Part shown: piece after piece, positions 1-12,100 of the stretch | Layout: every line of letters starts with the position of its first letter | Numbering within the stretch: position 1 is the stretch's first letter | Assembly (NCBI GenBank): GCA_022393335.1 | Contig: JAJEKB010020027.1 | Location: forward strand, 260,614-324,613 | DNA length: 64,000 nucleotides | DNA from: Macrotrachela quadricornifera | Taxonomy: Eukaryota; Rotifera; Eurotatoria; Philodinida; Philodinidae | Direction: 5' to 3' | Notes under the pieces: model-generated | What the model saw: only the letters and a program-made list of their open reading frames with translations | What the model was told of the DNA's origin: nothing | Database searches by the model: none | Position numbers and translations under genes: made by a program

Positions 1-2063
1 GCTTTTTTTCTTTTGAAAGCAAATACATGTAGATAAGCATGCTGAGAATTATCTCTTCGCTGTGTGTTCTTCCATAATGTTTTAAATTAGAAAGCTTTCC
101 TTTTTTCAAAGTCAAATAGTTGAAGATAAACCTTTTCAGAATTATCACTTTACCGTTTGATCTAGAATGATGTCATCGACTGTAAAGCTTTCTTTCTTTT
201 AAACTCAAATAGTTAAAGATAAGCATGCTGAGAATTATCTCTTCGCTGTGTGTTCTTCCATAATGTTTTAAATTAGAAAGCTTTCCTTCTTTCAAAGTCA
301 ACTAGTTGAAGACATCCCTTATGCAAATTGACTTTTTGCCACCTGATCTTGAATGATGTCATCAGCTGAAAAGGTTTCTTCTTTCAAAGTTAAATTGTTG
401 AAAACAATCCTGATGAGAATTATCTATGTGACATGTGTTCCTGAATGAAGTCATCATTTGCAAAACTTTCTTTTTTCAAGGTCAGAGAGTTGAAGATAAC
501 CATACTGAGAATTATCTATGTTCCAGATATTGTTGATTGATGTCATTCATTGGAAAGGCTCCATTTAGGCAAAGTCAAATATGTGAAGATAACTCTCTTT
601 AAAATTATCTGCTTGCCATGCCATCTTCAACGATGCAAACATTTGGAAAGTTTTTCTTCTTTTGAAGTCAAATAGTTGGAGATAACCATGCTAAGAATTA
701 TATAATTGCTACGTGATCTTCGATGATGTTATCGATTGGAAAACTTTCCTTCTTTTAAGATTAAACAGTTGAAGATAATCTTGATCCATATTATATTTTT
801 CCCATGTGTTGCTCAATGATGTCATCAATTGGGAAGCTTTTCTTCTTTTGAAATCAAATAGTTGAAAATAAACTTTATGAGAATCATGTATTTGTTATAT
901 GATCTTGAATAATATCATCAATTGGAAAGCTTTTTCTCTGTCAACGTGGAATAGCTGTAGATAAATCTGATGAGAATTATCTATTTGCTATGTGATTTCG
1001 AATGATGTCATCATTGGGAAACCTTTCTTTCTCTCAAAGTTAAATAATTGAAAATAGCTATGCTGAGAATTATCTTTTTGCTATATGATCTTAACTATTG
1101 TTGTCAATTGGAGAGCTTTCCTTCTTTGAAAGTCAAATAGTTGAGTATAGCACTCGTGAAAATTATCTGTATGCCACGTGACGTTGATTGATGTCATTAA
1201 TTGGAGAGGTTTTTCGATTTTGAATGTCAAATAGTTGATGATAACCATGCTGAGTATTTTCCATTTGCGATATGATCTGGACTGTTGTGATTAGCTGTAA
1301 AGGTTTCTTTCTTTTTAAGTGAAATATTTGGAAATAATCGTGATGAGCATTGTGTATTTGCCATGCGAGGTTGAGTGGTGGCGTTCGTTGAAAATTTTTT
1401 GTTGCTTTGAAAGTGAACTAGTCGAACATAACCGTGGTAAGAACTGTCTGTTTCCCATGTGATGTTGAATGATGTCATTAATTAGGAAGGCTTTCCTGTT
1501 TCAAAGTTGAGTAGTTGAAGATAACCCTCGTAAAATTTGTCTATTTGCGACACGATCATGCGTGATGTCAACAATTGGAAAGCTTTATTTCTTTCAAAGT
1601 GGAATAGTTGAAAATAGGCCTCGTAAAAATTATTTTTTTGCTAGGTAATCTTAAATGATGTTATGAATTGCAAATCTTTCTTTCTTTTAAAGTCAAATAG
1701 TTGTGGACAATCATGGTGACAATTATGTATTTTCTGTATGATCTTAAATAATGTGATAATTTGCAACGTTTTCTTTTTTTCAAAGTCTAATAGTTGAGTA
1801 TAACTATGCTGAGTATTATTTATTTGTCCTGAGAACTTGAATGATGTCATCAATGAGAAAGCTTTCTTTCTTTGTATGTCAATTAGTTGAAGATAATCTT
1901 AATAAGGATTATATATTTGCCGCTTGATCTCGAATTGTGTTATTATCTGGATAGTTTATGTTCTTTGAAAGTCGAATAGTTAGAAATAGTTGTGCTTTGA
2001 ATTATCTATTTTCCAGGTGATCGTTAATCATATTATGAGCCAAAAGCCTCGCTAGATTTTAAA
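1..2063. repeat. 93-bp tandem repeat array, about 22 diverged copies
   Basis: A recognisable block ('aaagtcaaatagttgaagat' and variants) recurs at 111, 204, 297, 389, 481, 574, 667, 760, 853, 945, 1039, 1132, 1226, 1319, 1412, 1506, 1599, 1692, 1786, 1878, 1971 and about 2064. Steps are almost always 93 bp, occasionally 92 or 94. Copies are well diverged, so the array is old. Read on the minus strand, one frame of the consensus is open for all 31 codons (core TSFKITWQ...HGYLQLFDFE), but individual copies carry stops. There are no spacers. The array runs off the left edge. Confidence 0.9.
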
Positions 2064-3690
2064 ATGGAATACTGGAAAAGACAGCTTTTTTTAGTTGTGT
2101 GTTATTGATACGATCTCCAGTGGATTGACTATTATATATAGACTGATGCTGTGCGTTCCATTCTGGAATGTATCTTTTATGGACACTGTTTATTAGTGAT
2201 GTTATAGAGGGATCTGGTCCGGCCTATCGAAATGTGCTGCATGTTCGTAACATAGCGGAAAATAGGAATCGGATAGGTATTCGTAGAGTTTGCGACGTAG
2301 TATCGATGTATGCTATTTTTATGGTTTTATTTGAAGTAACGCTGTTTCGGGATTTTGCGGATTTACAACATATTCGTGTGTAATATAGTTTGTACTTTTA
2401 TTCCGCGCTGAATGTATTGTGGGTCATGGATAAGTGTAAGATGAATAGTTGTTTGGTCTTACGGTTTTAGTCTGATGTAATTGAAGATCTCGTTTTGTCG
2501 AATGAGCTAAAAAGCCGTGTCATGGAGCTAAATGAACACGAATATTATCTTTCATATGCTTTGATCTCGTGGTGTGTTTGCTGGTAGTTAGTGGAAATGT
2601 CAGTTTAATTGATGATGATGATGTTGAATAAATGAGTGACGATGAATGGGATTGAAAAACAATCACTGTTGAAGGCTAATGGGATGTTTCTTTCCGGTAA
2701 ACGGTCTTTTTTTTTGATTGTCTTCAATGAGTATTTTTTTTCACATGAATAAATTAACTTTCTATATGCGATAACAATGGTTTGTTGTTTGAAATTTTGT
2801 ATGAGATATTTATGTAGCGTTGAAACTTAGGTTGATGAGTAACTAGTATTGTGGTGGCATGGCACTTTTTTCTGAGATGATGGTTGTTTGATAATGATAA
2901 GGAACTATGTTCTGAGGTTGAGACTGAGGATGGATGTATATTAAAAGTAGGTTTCTGAGAGACTCAAACGGTCGTGATACAATGATATCTCAGAATTTGC
3001 TTTTTTCATTGATGGGAGGAAGGTGTTGATGTAAGTATCCCATAAACATTTCAGCCATATCGGGCCACTTCTTCTTAGTTAAAAATGAAAATGGAAGCAA
3101 AAAAATTATTGAAAATGTTTACTAGTGATTTTTTATGTGTTTTTTTGTAAAAATGACTTTTCTACTACTTTCTTTTGGTTTTTTCATCGATAACTACTAA
3201 GGTGTTGTACTTCTGCATATAAAATTTCAGGAGTTTTCCAACGATCCTTATGCATTCTGAAAGCGTCACAAGAAAGCTCTATATTGATACTTTTCATGAA
3301 AATATTGATCCACCGTATTCCATGCGACAACAGCCGATCGTTCTAATATTTCGACCAGTGATAGACTATACCAAAGCGTATTACACATAAACTTTTTGAC
3401 TTTGGCCTCTGAAGAAAAGGGACACCTTTCGGCAGAATCCATCAGACATCATATTTACTGCACATATTCACTTCCAACGATTTTTTCGTAACTAAAGCAG
3501 ATATGTCGAATACGAAATTCTTTTATATATAAATTATATATACTTTTTTCAGTCTTTTCCATTCTATATAACTATCTACAGTTCAATTAATATAGTTAAA
3601 ATGAAAATGTAAGATACACATTTATTCATGTACTCTTATACATTTACGTTTCGAAGTTAATAAATTATTCTTTTAATCTTTATGAGTAAC
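2064..3690. other. No gene recognised
   Basis: Only short open frames without family signatures. The stretch around 2141-2260 (gatgctgt...ttttatgg...) loosely resembles 52485-52600, which hints at an old dispersed repeat, but I could not delimit it. AT-rich, with no coding signal I can support. Confidence 0.5.
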
Positions 3691-4194
3691 TAGCGGTAGT
3701 ACCCGGCGTTGCTCGGGAAAACTCCATACTAGAAACTTATGTCAAAAAATGACAGAAGATGTATAGAAGGCTTGATTAAGACCTTTTCATCTATTATTAC
3801 TACATATCTCGCCATGCATACACTTACATTCATTTTTAAATCGGATAATTCAGCAAATAGTGTGAGGATGTGACTGCCTTTTCCTTAACTCATGCGTATT
3901 CCCATACTTTATACCAATACCCAGTGCAAAAAAAGTGACACTAAGAGGTGGATATACTAACAATGGTATCAAATGCCCCGAAGCTTTTAAAAGATTCGAA
4001 AAAATTGTAATGTATCATAACCTGTGTGAAATTTCAGTCCAACCCTCTCGCCAGTCATCCTGTTCCCCTCTCGATCTTCCTCGGGACCTAAGAGTATGCC
4101 ATGAAAAGTTTGGCATCCACAACTCGTTCAATGTCCAAATGCATAAAAAACAGACAGACAGGCACAACTTCTTTATATATGTAGATTATGAGTC
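3691..4194 (+). mobile_element. Short interspersed retroelement with target-site duplication
   Basis: Begins TAGCGGTAGTACCCGGCGTT, a GC-rich head of the kind seen at ends of short retroelements in many invertebrates. Ends in a CAGACAGACAGG tract followed by cttctttatatatgtagat. It is flanked by the perfect 9-bp direct repeat ATGAGTAAC at 3682-3690 and 4195-4203, which I read as the target duplication. It has no protein-coding capacity. A second 3' end lies at 4385-4576 and a second 5' head near 51706, so it is a dispersed family. SINE-like, or a short LINE derivative. Confidence 0.6.
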
Positions 4195-4384
4195 ATGAGT
4201 AACGGAACTTTGTCTCACTTCTTACTTTCTTTACTCGATGGATATTTTCAATCATACAGTTGCACTTCATTTTATACATTCTATTCATTTTCTTTCGATT
4301 ATCGTAAAAAAAATGTTTTTATATACTTTCATTTTTGAATTATAGAGAAAACAATAATATGCGCAAATTCTCTGAAAAAGGCAT

Positions 4385-4576
4385 TTACTGGAGTAAATCC
4401 AACAATAGGGAGCAAACATCCCCCTTAAGATGAAAATTTTGAGTCGAAACCTATTCTATGACCTTCCTCTGGTCGAAAAGGTATTCCGTACAAAATTTCA
4501 TTGCATTTGCTCGTACCATGTCCAAATGCATAGCGAACAGACAGATAGACAAACTTTCTTCTTTATATATATAGAT
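4385..4576 (+). mobile_element. 5'-truncated copy of the same short retroelement
   Basis: Shares the 3' part of the 3691-4194 element: 'atgtccaaatgcata' then CAGACAGATAGAC, then cttctttatatatatagat. The GC-rich head is missing, as expected from incomplete reverse transcription. Confidence 0.5.
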
Positions 4577-5311
4577 ATGAAAGTTTATATTTTATCTATC
4601 ATTAATCATTCCGATAAATGAAAGTATTTTTGGTTTCTACAACATGTTGTATATATTTATAATAAGAGTAGTTAGTTATTCTTATTGTCAGAAATAACTA
4701 ATTTCTTATATATAAACACACTCTTGAGCTGATGATAAAAACAGTTTTTTTCTTTGTTGTAAATTTTATTGATTGACTAGTTTCTGTGGGATTTCAACTT
4801 CACTTCTTTAGAATTTTACAAAAATACAAAAAAACTTATTTACAAGAGTTAATCTTCTAGGATCTAAAGGACCTGCTAAGAATGAGGATAATACTAGATG
4901 GCTGAATGAGCCGCTATAGAAAATTGCTTTGAAACTAATCGAAAGTCTGTAATGTTGACTTTGTTCGATGATCACTGTCTTGATTGTTGGTTGCCGTTAT
5001 TGATGTTACACGAAACCAAAAACTATTTTGCAGCACCTCTCAATTGTTTTTCGTAAAAGATTTGTAAAAGAACTCCTATATGTAGGAAAAAGAAGTGTTC
5101 TTTCAGTATATAGCCAAGGCAAGTGATTTGTAAGAGAACTCTTATCGGTAAGAATAAGAAGCGTTCAGATACATTAGTCAAGTGGTTTATTAATTCTTAA
5201 TAGAGACTTGTCCGGTTTCTTTCTTACAAGATAATCTTGAAGATTATCTAATCTTCTAGAATCGACAATTGGTTTTATATGACAAATGGCTATATATGGA
5301 AAATATTCGTC
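4577..5311. other. No gene recognised
   Basis: AT-rich sequence. 'aagagaactcttat...gtaagaataagaagtgttc' appears twice (about 5066-5105 and 5127-5166), a small local duplication. Nothing else supported. Confidence 0.4.
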
Positions 5312-5862
5312 CTATAGTGTATAAAAACAGTTCATAAAGTCATGCATTCCTTTACAATAAGAAAAGTAACACACAATATCAACGTTGAAATCGATTGCAG
5401 CCTCCTTTGTTTCGTTACCTGGGGTATCTAAAAAGATCTTTATTATATTTAAGAAATTCTTCTGTGTATGTATCGAACATTGACATGTCTGCAGGACTCT
5501 TTCAAATTGTTTCAGAATAAAATTAAATGGATATTTGTTTAACAGTAACGACATACAAATATGGGCTTCTTCATGTTTAAAAGCACCATAATCAGATGAA
5601 TATCGTAGTGCTTTTACAAGAGCTACAAATGGAATATTTCTTTTTTTATATGTCGTGTGTGTATGCTTGTGAAACGGAGAAAATATGGTTCGTGTGATGG
5701 TTTATGATGAACCTCAGTTATCAATTTACCTCCTCTAATTTCAAGTTTAACGTCAAGATACTCTGCAGTTGGTCCTATATTTTCTGAAAACTTAATATTA
5801 CGATCAAATCTATTCGAAAAACTTACGGGACCTTTTAATATATCTGCATGCACATTTGACAT
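5312..5862 (-). pseudogene. Reverse transcriptase C-terminal fragment, Penelope-like type (tentative)
   Basis: Two minus-strand frames read in series. 5862-5623 contains the EYLDVKLEIRGG...TEVHHKPSHEPYFLRF run and HIKKEI; 5554-5312 contains LLLNKYPFNFI..QFERVL and CYFSYCKGM. This order (FLDV-, HKPSH-, HIKKxIPF-, LLNKYP-type blocks) is what I associate with the region after the catalytic YxDD palm of Penelope-like reverse transcriptases, including the bdelloid ones. The frames are joined by a 1-nt shift in an A7 tract near 5640: reading through it restores IPFVALVKALRYSSDYGAF. The catalytic palm is absent, because upstream sequence (5863-6110) no longer reads as protein. A dead fragment; the family name is by motif only. 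Confidence 0.6.
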
Positions 5863-6115
5863 CTTGAAGATGAGGGGTGAAGGTTATAGAATTTGTGCGC
5901 ACTCTCACCCTCGAGCAAATAATGATAATAATGTCAATCTTGACTTAAAAGATGCTTTCACTGAAGTATGTGCTTATGCAAAAAATACCATTGAAGCATA
6001 AAATAAATGAGTGTATAATATTTATAATACCCAAGTCTGGCAACATTTCTACCAATTGGGTAAAGAAAAAACCATTAGGCAAAAAAAATAGTTGATATAA
6101 CACATACACGGGAGA

Positions 6116-6742
6116 CTAACGAGGGAACCACCCGAGGCGATAAAAAGCTTTTCGGTCGAGGATATGATAGTTAGATAGGGCATACCTAGGAGTGGTATAT
6201 CCTAAGTTAGTATGGGCGCAAGTTGAGATATGGCTGAGATATCGACTTTTTACTTGAATTTGCCTATAGGACCCCATCTTCTCCATAAAATCAAAGTTTT
6301 GAATTTTGGGGTGAGACTTTGCCCATATCAAGACCTCAGCCAGAATAGTTCATCCACAAAGTTTCAGAATTTTTGGACTAAGCATTCTCGAGATATAATG
6401 CTTTCAAAATATCCATGCATACAACAATATGTGTAAGAACTATGTTTACGCTAACAGGCTCATATCTCGGGAACGCTTAGTCCAAAAATTCTGAAACTTT
6501 GTGGATGAACTACTCTGGCTGAGGTCTTGATATGGGCAAAGTCTCACCCCAAAATTCAAAACTTTCATTTTATGGAGAAGATAGGGTCCTATAGGCAAAT
6601 TCAAGTAAAAAGTCGATATCTCAGCCAGATCTCAACTTGCGCCCATACTAACTTAGGATATACCACTCCTAGGTATGCCCTATCTAACTATCATATTCTC
6701 GACCGAAAAGCTTTTTATCACCTCGGGTGGTTCCCTCGTGAG
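6116..6742. repeat. Long inverted repeat, arms about 280 bp, loop about 65 bp
   Basis: 6120-6396 and 6463-6740 are near-identical reverse complements, seen most easily because both strands give the same translation starting IWAKSHPKIQNF. Arms begin at 'aacgagggaaccaccc' and close around 'agtccaaaaattctgaaact'. The central loop (about 6397-6462) is unrelated. It sits exactly between the minus-strand RT 3' half (5312-5862) and the plus-strand RT 5' half (6743 onwards). It could be a foldback transposon, a snap-back duplication, or the inverted terminal structure of the retroelement itself. Confidence 0.85.
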
Positions 6743-7990
6743 ACGAATATTACACTTTGTGAAAAGAAGATTTCACAATTTACAACACCATGTTTTGATT
6801 CTAATAATATTATTACACAAAACATGAAAGAACTTTCGTCTGTTTTAAATTTACAATCAGCCACTGTAGTTGCTAAACGACCACATAATCTTATGTGTGA
6901 TTATATGAAAAATTCTACAAAAAGTTTAGAAAAAATGAGTGTAAGTAGAATTCATCATGCTTCTATCGAGAAAGATGAATGGGACGCACTCAAGGCATTT
7001 GAAGATGTTACATCAGAGCAACAGAAAATATATGCTCGAACTTTTTGTAAACCAGCATTAAAGAGTTAGCAAAAGAAAAATCTTGATTTAGTAGCTGCAC
7101 ATATATTCTATGATATGATACCACAAATCATACCACAGTATGACTTTCATCTCCCAGTGAACAATAATTCACTTACTAATGAACAGGCTCAGGAAAACAG
7201 ACATAGCATACTTAAACTATCAAGAAATTTGCGTCTAAAAGCAACAGAAGTCTATTTAAAGATAGCTAAAGACGAATATAAATTTCAAAATGGAAAATTA
7301 GAAAAGCTTCTAAATGGTTTTGCAGAAGTTAGTAATGGTGAACCCTCACTAATACGTGAAAGAATTGATGGGTGTGTTGAAAATGATGATGAAGTAAATG
7401 GAGATGAAGTCTTTACTCAAAGACCATTCATTCTTAGACCGTTATTAAAAGAGAATTAGACGGTCTATCATCAAAGTTTAGATTTATATAAAAAATATAT
7501 TGAAATTCCAATGAAACGAACTTTATTAAATGGAGAAAGAGAAGTTCTTTTTTTAGCCAAACACAGCATCCAAGAAAAAGTCGTCCTTTGTAATACAGGA
7601 AGCACGAGATTTAAATCCAATATTACGAAAGGATTTCGTGCTTCAAGCATAATTAATGAAACTAATATAAATCTAAACAGAAGAGGCCCTTCTAAAACTG
7701 AACTCTCCTTATATTCCTAATAACCTTCATCTCGCTCACAGACGTATGAACAACGAGATAGAAGTGATTATAAAGAAGATAAATTAAATCTTTATTAGGC
7801 ATGTACGGGTACTATCTAAACAGCGGATACAGATTTTCATGGATTCACTTGAAAAGATCTTAACTAGCTGTCATGAAAGACGCCCTCCGTCCGTTCAATT
7901 AAGAGAATTAAAAAACTTAAGAAAGAAATTTGAAGTTTCAAAAGTAGTCATCAGAAAGACAGATAAGTCTAGAGTTGAGAGGGTGAGATT
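6743..7990 (+). pseudogene. N-terminal half of the same kind of reverse transcriptase, broken
   Basis: Serial open stretches on the plus strand: 6743-7069 (TPCFDSN...LSSVLNLQSATVVAKRPHNLM), 7115-7459 (QYDFHLPVNN...LKLSRNLRLKATEVYLKIAKDEYKFQ), 7511-7720 (ending LNRRGPSKTE) and 7839-7990 (LKNLRKKFEVSKVVIRKTDKSRV). The last block matches the IRxTDKSKVFHLG motif just before the RT palm in Penelope-like elements, and the earlier blocks match the long N-terminal extension I associate with bdelloid members. Stops at 7067-7069 and 7457-7459 and further shifts after 7720 break the frame. The palm is lost after 7990. With 5312-5862 the two pieces would make one element in opposite orientations. Confidence 0.55.
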
Positions 7991-8233
7991 GTATGTTTCG
8001 TCATTATTCTACAGTAATGTTTTTAACTGTGAAAATTTATACATATATATTACTGTAGATGCTCTATACATTATCACACAAACTCATTCTTGATCCTGAT
8101 AAGTGGTATAACCAGATTTCGTGGGCTCCTGGACACCCCTACCGTCTTGTAATCCAGCTTTCTTACGCGTGTAAGAGACCTCTGAGCTCTAGCTCTGGAA
8201 TTAAGTATTAGTGATCCCCAGCTATTAACGGTC

Positions 8234-8522
8234 ATGAGAAGTGAGTCAGACGTGCTTAGCGAAAAATTGTGGTTCACTTCATATAAAGAAAATGGACCAA
8301 TCAAAATCCCAGTCCAAACTTTATCGTCATCCAACCATTTCCCAAAATAGAACGCGATTGTTCCGTTTTGGGAGTAGTACTCCTGGGTTGTGAATATTTT
8401 TGTTCTGTTTTGGAAAATGATTGGATGACGGTAAAGTAGGGACTCACATTCCGATTAGTCCATTTTCTCTATATGAAGTAAGGTACAATTTTTTGGTTAG
8501 TATGTTTGGCTCACTTCTTCTG
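8234..8522. repeat. Foldback (inverted repeat), arms about 120 bp
   Basis: 8234-8355 pairs with 8400-8522: for example 'cttcatataaagaaaatgga' on the left against 'tccattttctctatatgaag' on the right, then 'tcgtcatccaaccattt' against 'aaaatgattggatgacg'. Loop about 44 bp. Arms are roughly 80 percent matched, so it is not recent. Open frames in it are by-products of the palindrome. Confidence 0.75.
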
Positions 8523-9148
8523 GCTTATAACATGTACCGTAAATATTTTTCGCAGGCTTATAAGATGTTTTCATAACTGTATATGATGATATTAATAGAA
8601 AACCAAAAAAGACGTTATACTAATGTAGTTTGAACTCAACACACGCACACCATTACGTTATTCAAGAGTATAATTTCAGTTCATCAAAGCTGTACATTCA
8701 GAATCATTTATCAAATTTTAATTTATCGACAAGTCACCTACTCATTCATATGGCATTCAGTGTTGATCGAATTAAAAAGAATAATATGAAATGATCACTA
8801 CTTTCGATTCATATGCGAACAATGAATTAAAACTATAATGATTGGCTGATATGCGTGTAATCTCCACGATAATTATTGCAGACAAATATATCAGATAATC
8901 GCAATAATCATGTCATAGTATAAATAGTCATATGTAGTGAATGCCATTCACATCCATCTACAAATATATTCGCAGTGATTTTCTATCAATCTAAAGACAA
9001 ATAAGTCAACTCTTGATGAAAATTACTTGTTGCAGAGAGATTAATAGATAAGAGTTTTATTTACGTTCATGCGGATTGTAGAATACAGCTCAGAAAATAA
9101 AGTTGTATTGAATATTGTTTTTTTGCTAAAATAGTTTTGTCCGATTAT
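8523..9148. other. No gene recognised; 3' flank of the PARP gene
   Basis: AT-rich. Contains a small interrupted palindrome near 8870-8908 (attattgc...gcaataat). No coding evidence. Confidence 0.4.
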
Positions 9149-12100
9149 TTATTTATACACAATTAGATACTCTGCGTATGCCTGTGCGTCGTGATAAGTC
9201 ACAAATATATTGGTTCCATCAGTGGTTGAATCATAGCCAACCGGTGGTACTTTCATTGATGAGTTTCCAATAGCTGATTTTCCAATTAAAACTCTCACTA
9301 TAAACATATGTCGTTCACCCAAAGAGTTTGGAAATGCATAACTATGGCTGTATCCAGCTGATGCTGAAAAATAACAACCTTGGCCATACACAACTCCTAT
9401 CAAAAATAAAGGATGATTCTGTTTCTGATTCAAAACAATATCTGATAAGACCTAGTGTTAAAAATGTTTTTCGTTCCTTTTCTTGTGCTATTATTTAGTC
9501 CAAAAAGGTTTTAGCGAGCTCAGATTGTTACCAATCGGTTATTTCTATGTTCAAGTTACATTCTTAATTTTTAGAACAACTCATAAATGAACAGTTTTGG
9601 AACGCAAAAAATGCAATGACATCTAATCTCGTAAAGATTTTCATGGTCTACACAATGGCTTTGTGCACTCAAAACTTCAAAAAAGCAAACTTTTAACTTA
9701 CCGTTCTTACCAGCATATGCACGATTAAAATTTTCATTAATAATTGGATCAACAGCTACCTCTGTACAACCATGAAAAAGAGACTTTTCGAAGGAGCTAT
9801 CATTAAAACGCTGTTTGAATTCATCACGATGGCTATAAAACGATGAGAACATATATCATAGACAAAGAGTGCATCTATTTATCAATTTTTTCACCTACGC
9901 GGAGTATTGTAAAAACCATCGTTCATTCTGTATCCGTTCGATCCTTCGTATTTCTGTGTATTTTCCTTTCATATTTGCGTCATCAAATTGTTTTAAAACT
10001 TGAACATATTCTTTTGAAGTGAATTTTAATAAAATTTGTTTACGATCCTTGCTGTTTTCCATGTCCCAAGTCTATAGACAGGCAAAATTTGTTTCGTTCA
10101 AAGCATAAGTATATCTTTATGATAAGGCACTTACATTGGGTAATGCAGGATTCATCTGTTTACGTTGCACCGGAACCGAACGATTATCTTTAATTTCAAT
10201 CATTTTTTCAAAATTTATATTAATGAGTCCATCACAGATTTCCTAGAAGAAAAACGCTCTTTGATAATTCGTTGTACACTGATTCACTCTTCCAAAAAGA
10301 CAGAGATATAAGCACGACTAAACCATACAATCACATTGTGGATCGCAAGCGGTTTATTGCTAAGACAGCTCAGAAGTGATTAAAAAATCAGATGGCAAAT
10401 TTACATAGAATTTGTTAAAATATAAATATAAAAAATTTCGAATAAATCAAAAAGACTTTCGAGTTCTAGAAGTTTTAAAATTGAGAGCCATTTTGATGAT
10501 CTGTGTTACAAACAACGAGCAAGTCAACTACTGTCGAGTATTCAAATAAACTTCATAACAATCACATAATCAAAATCAACGTCAAATTTTAAGTATCATC
10601 ACCATCTCATTGTCTTCAAAGACACACGTTTGCTTCTTTCAAAACCTTTAATGATCAGTCTTCTTCATTACAAAGGAAAAATAATTTTCTTTCATGTCAA
10701 GAAAGGATCTATTTCCTGTGCTTAAGTTTGCCGCTGTTAGCTATACGTGGTTTTTATTAGCTTCATTTCGGTACTGGGCAATGGCTACTTCATTGTCGTT
10801 TTCTAGAAGTTGCTAGGTAGACGCATAAAAATTTTGTAATACCGTTTTTAATGATATTCTAGAAAATCATAATTAATCCATGTGTCAAACATCTTTATTT
10901 GTTGAGTCTTCTAGTGAAAAAGACGGTGTTTGTAGAGCCCAAAACTGATAATGAGATTGAGAAGAGGTTCACTTTCTCAAGTTATCTTTCACGAAGAAAA
11001 AGGCGGAAACTTAATGGATTATTTGATGTTTTTCGCTCTCTACCGGTAATCTTTTCTGATACGCATCTTCAATTTCTGCATTGACTTGAATTGGATATTG
11101 CGTCCACTGGTTTGTTTCAGGGGGAAAATATGACCATACAACATTCTGAGCACTGACGATCTTTCTTGCTTGATTTAAAAGCTTACTGTTCAGTGTGTGA
11201 AAATAATTTTTACATTCCTCTACCTAAAAAAACGAATCACTGATTAATGCATCAACATTTGAGAACATTCTTTGACACAGGAACTACTTACATCAGTTGC
11301 AGTTCCTTTCAACTGAACAATGCCATTTTCAATATCCATTTTAGGGAGTACTTGCTTTTTCCACACACAAAATTCAAAGAAATCTTGAATTGTTGATTGC
11401 GTCCATTCACGTAAATCGGAGATATTTGTGATCTTATATGTTGTTAAACTACTTTCGCATACTCTTTCCATTTCTGAACGACATTTGTTTAGATCACTTT
11501 GATTTGAGGACGAACTCTTCAATGTGATTCTAGCAACTACAATATCAGAAAGTGAACATAGCCTTTGCAAGATAAATTGATCGATGTAGACAAAGAAATC
11601 AACTGATCGATCACCTTTGACCTACAACTTAGTGAACACGAAAGAAGCGAGTGTACTCGTTCCAAATGTGCGCATGCGTTTTCTGTTAAGTCATAGCCCT
11701 AAATCGAAGAGCATATCAACAAATCTTTTCAGCTATCTTTCAAGTTTGAGAGGTTTCTTGATGGCACCCATGGCTGAAAAAGGAAATGATCTCGTCGATT
11801 GCTTCTAATTAACTGAGACTTATATTGTAGGTAACTGATATCGACAGGTTTAGCAACAAAAACCATTGTTTTGTTTACTGAGTTTTAGCTCTATAGTCAT
11901 TCAACAATTGGAGTCATTTACTACTAAACTACGTGATCGTATCAGTCTTTCTGCAAAAATGTCTCCCATATATCAGCTTACCTTTTTGGAAAAATTTCGT
12001 CGAATCGCGCGGTGTCATTGATAGAAGAAATGGAAAGAGATCGTAAAAAAGAAAGAATAAGTTGAATGATAACGATAAATTTCATTTCAAATACAGTATT

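Noticed and set aside
1..2063. Regular spacing suggested a CRISPR-like array
   Set aside because: The whole 93-bp unit recurs with divergence; there are no unique spacers between short identical repeats, and the DNA is eukaryotic.
2168..2383. 71-codon open frame
   Set aside because: No family signal, and the region partly resembles 52485-52600, so more likely an old repeat.
6230..6436. Plus-strand open frame in the palindrome
   Set aside because: It is the complement of the arm that also opens on the other strand; no homology to a protein family is visible.
10899..11084. Plus-strand open frame
   Set aside because: It overlaps the WWE exon and following intron of the minus-strand PARP gene and has no motif.
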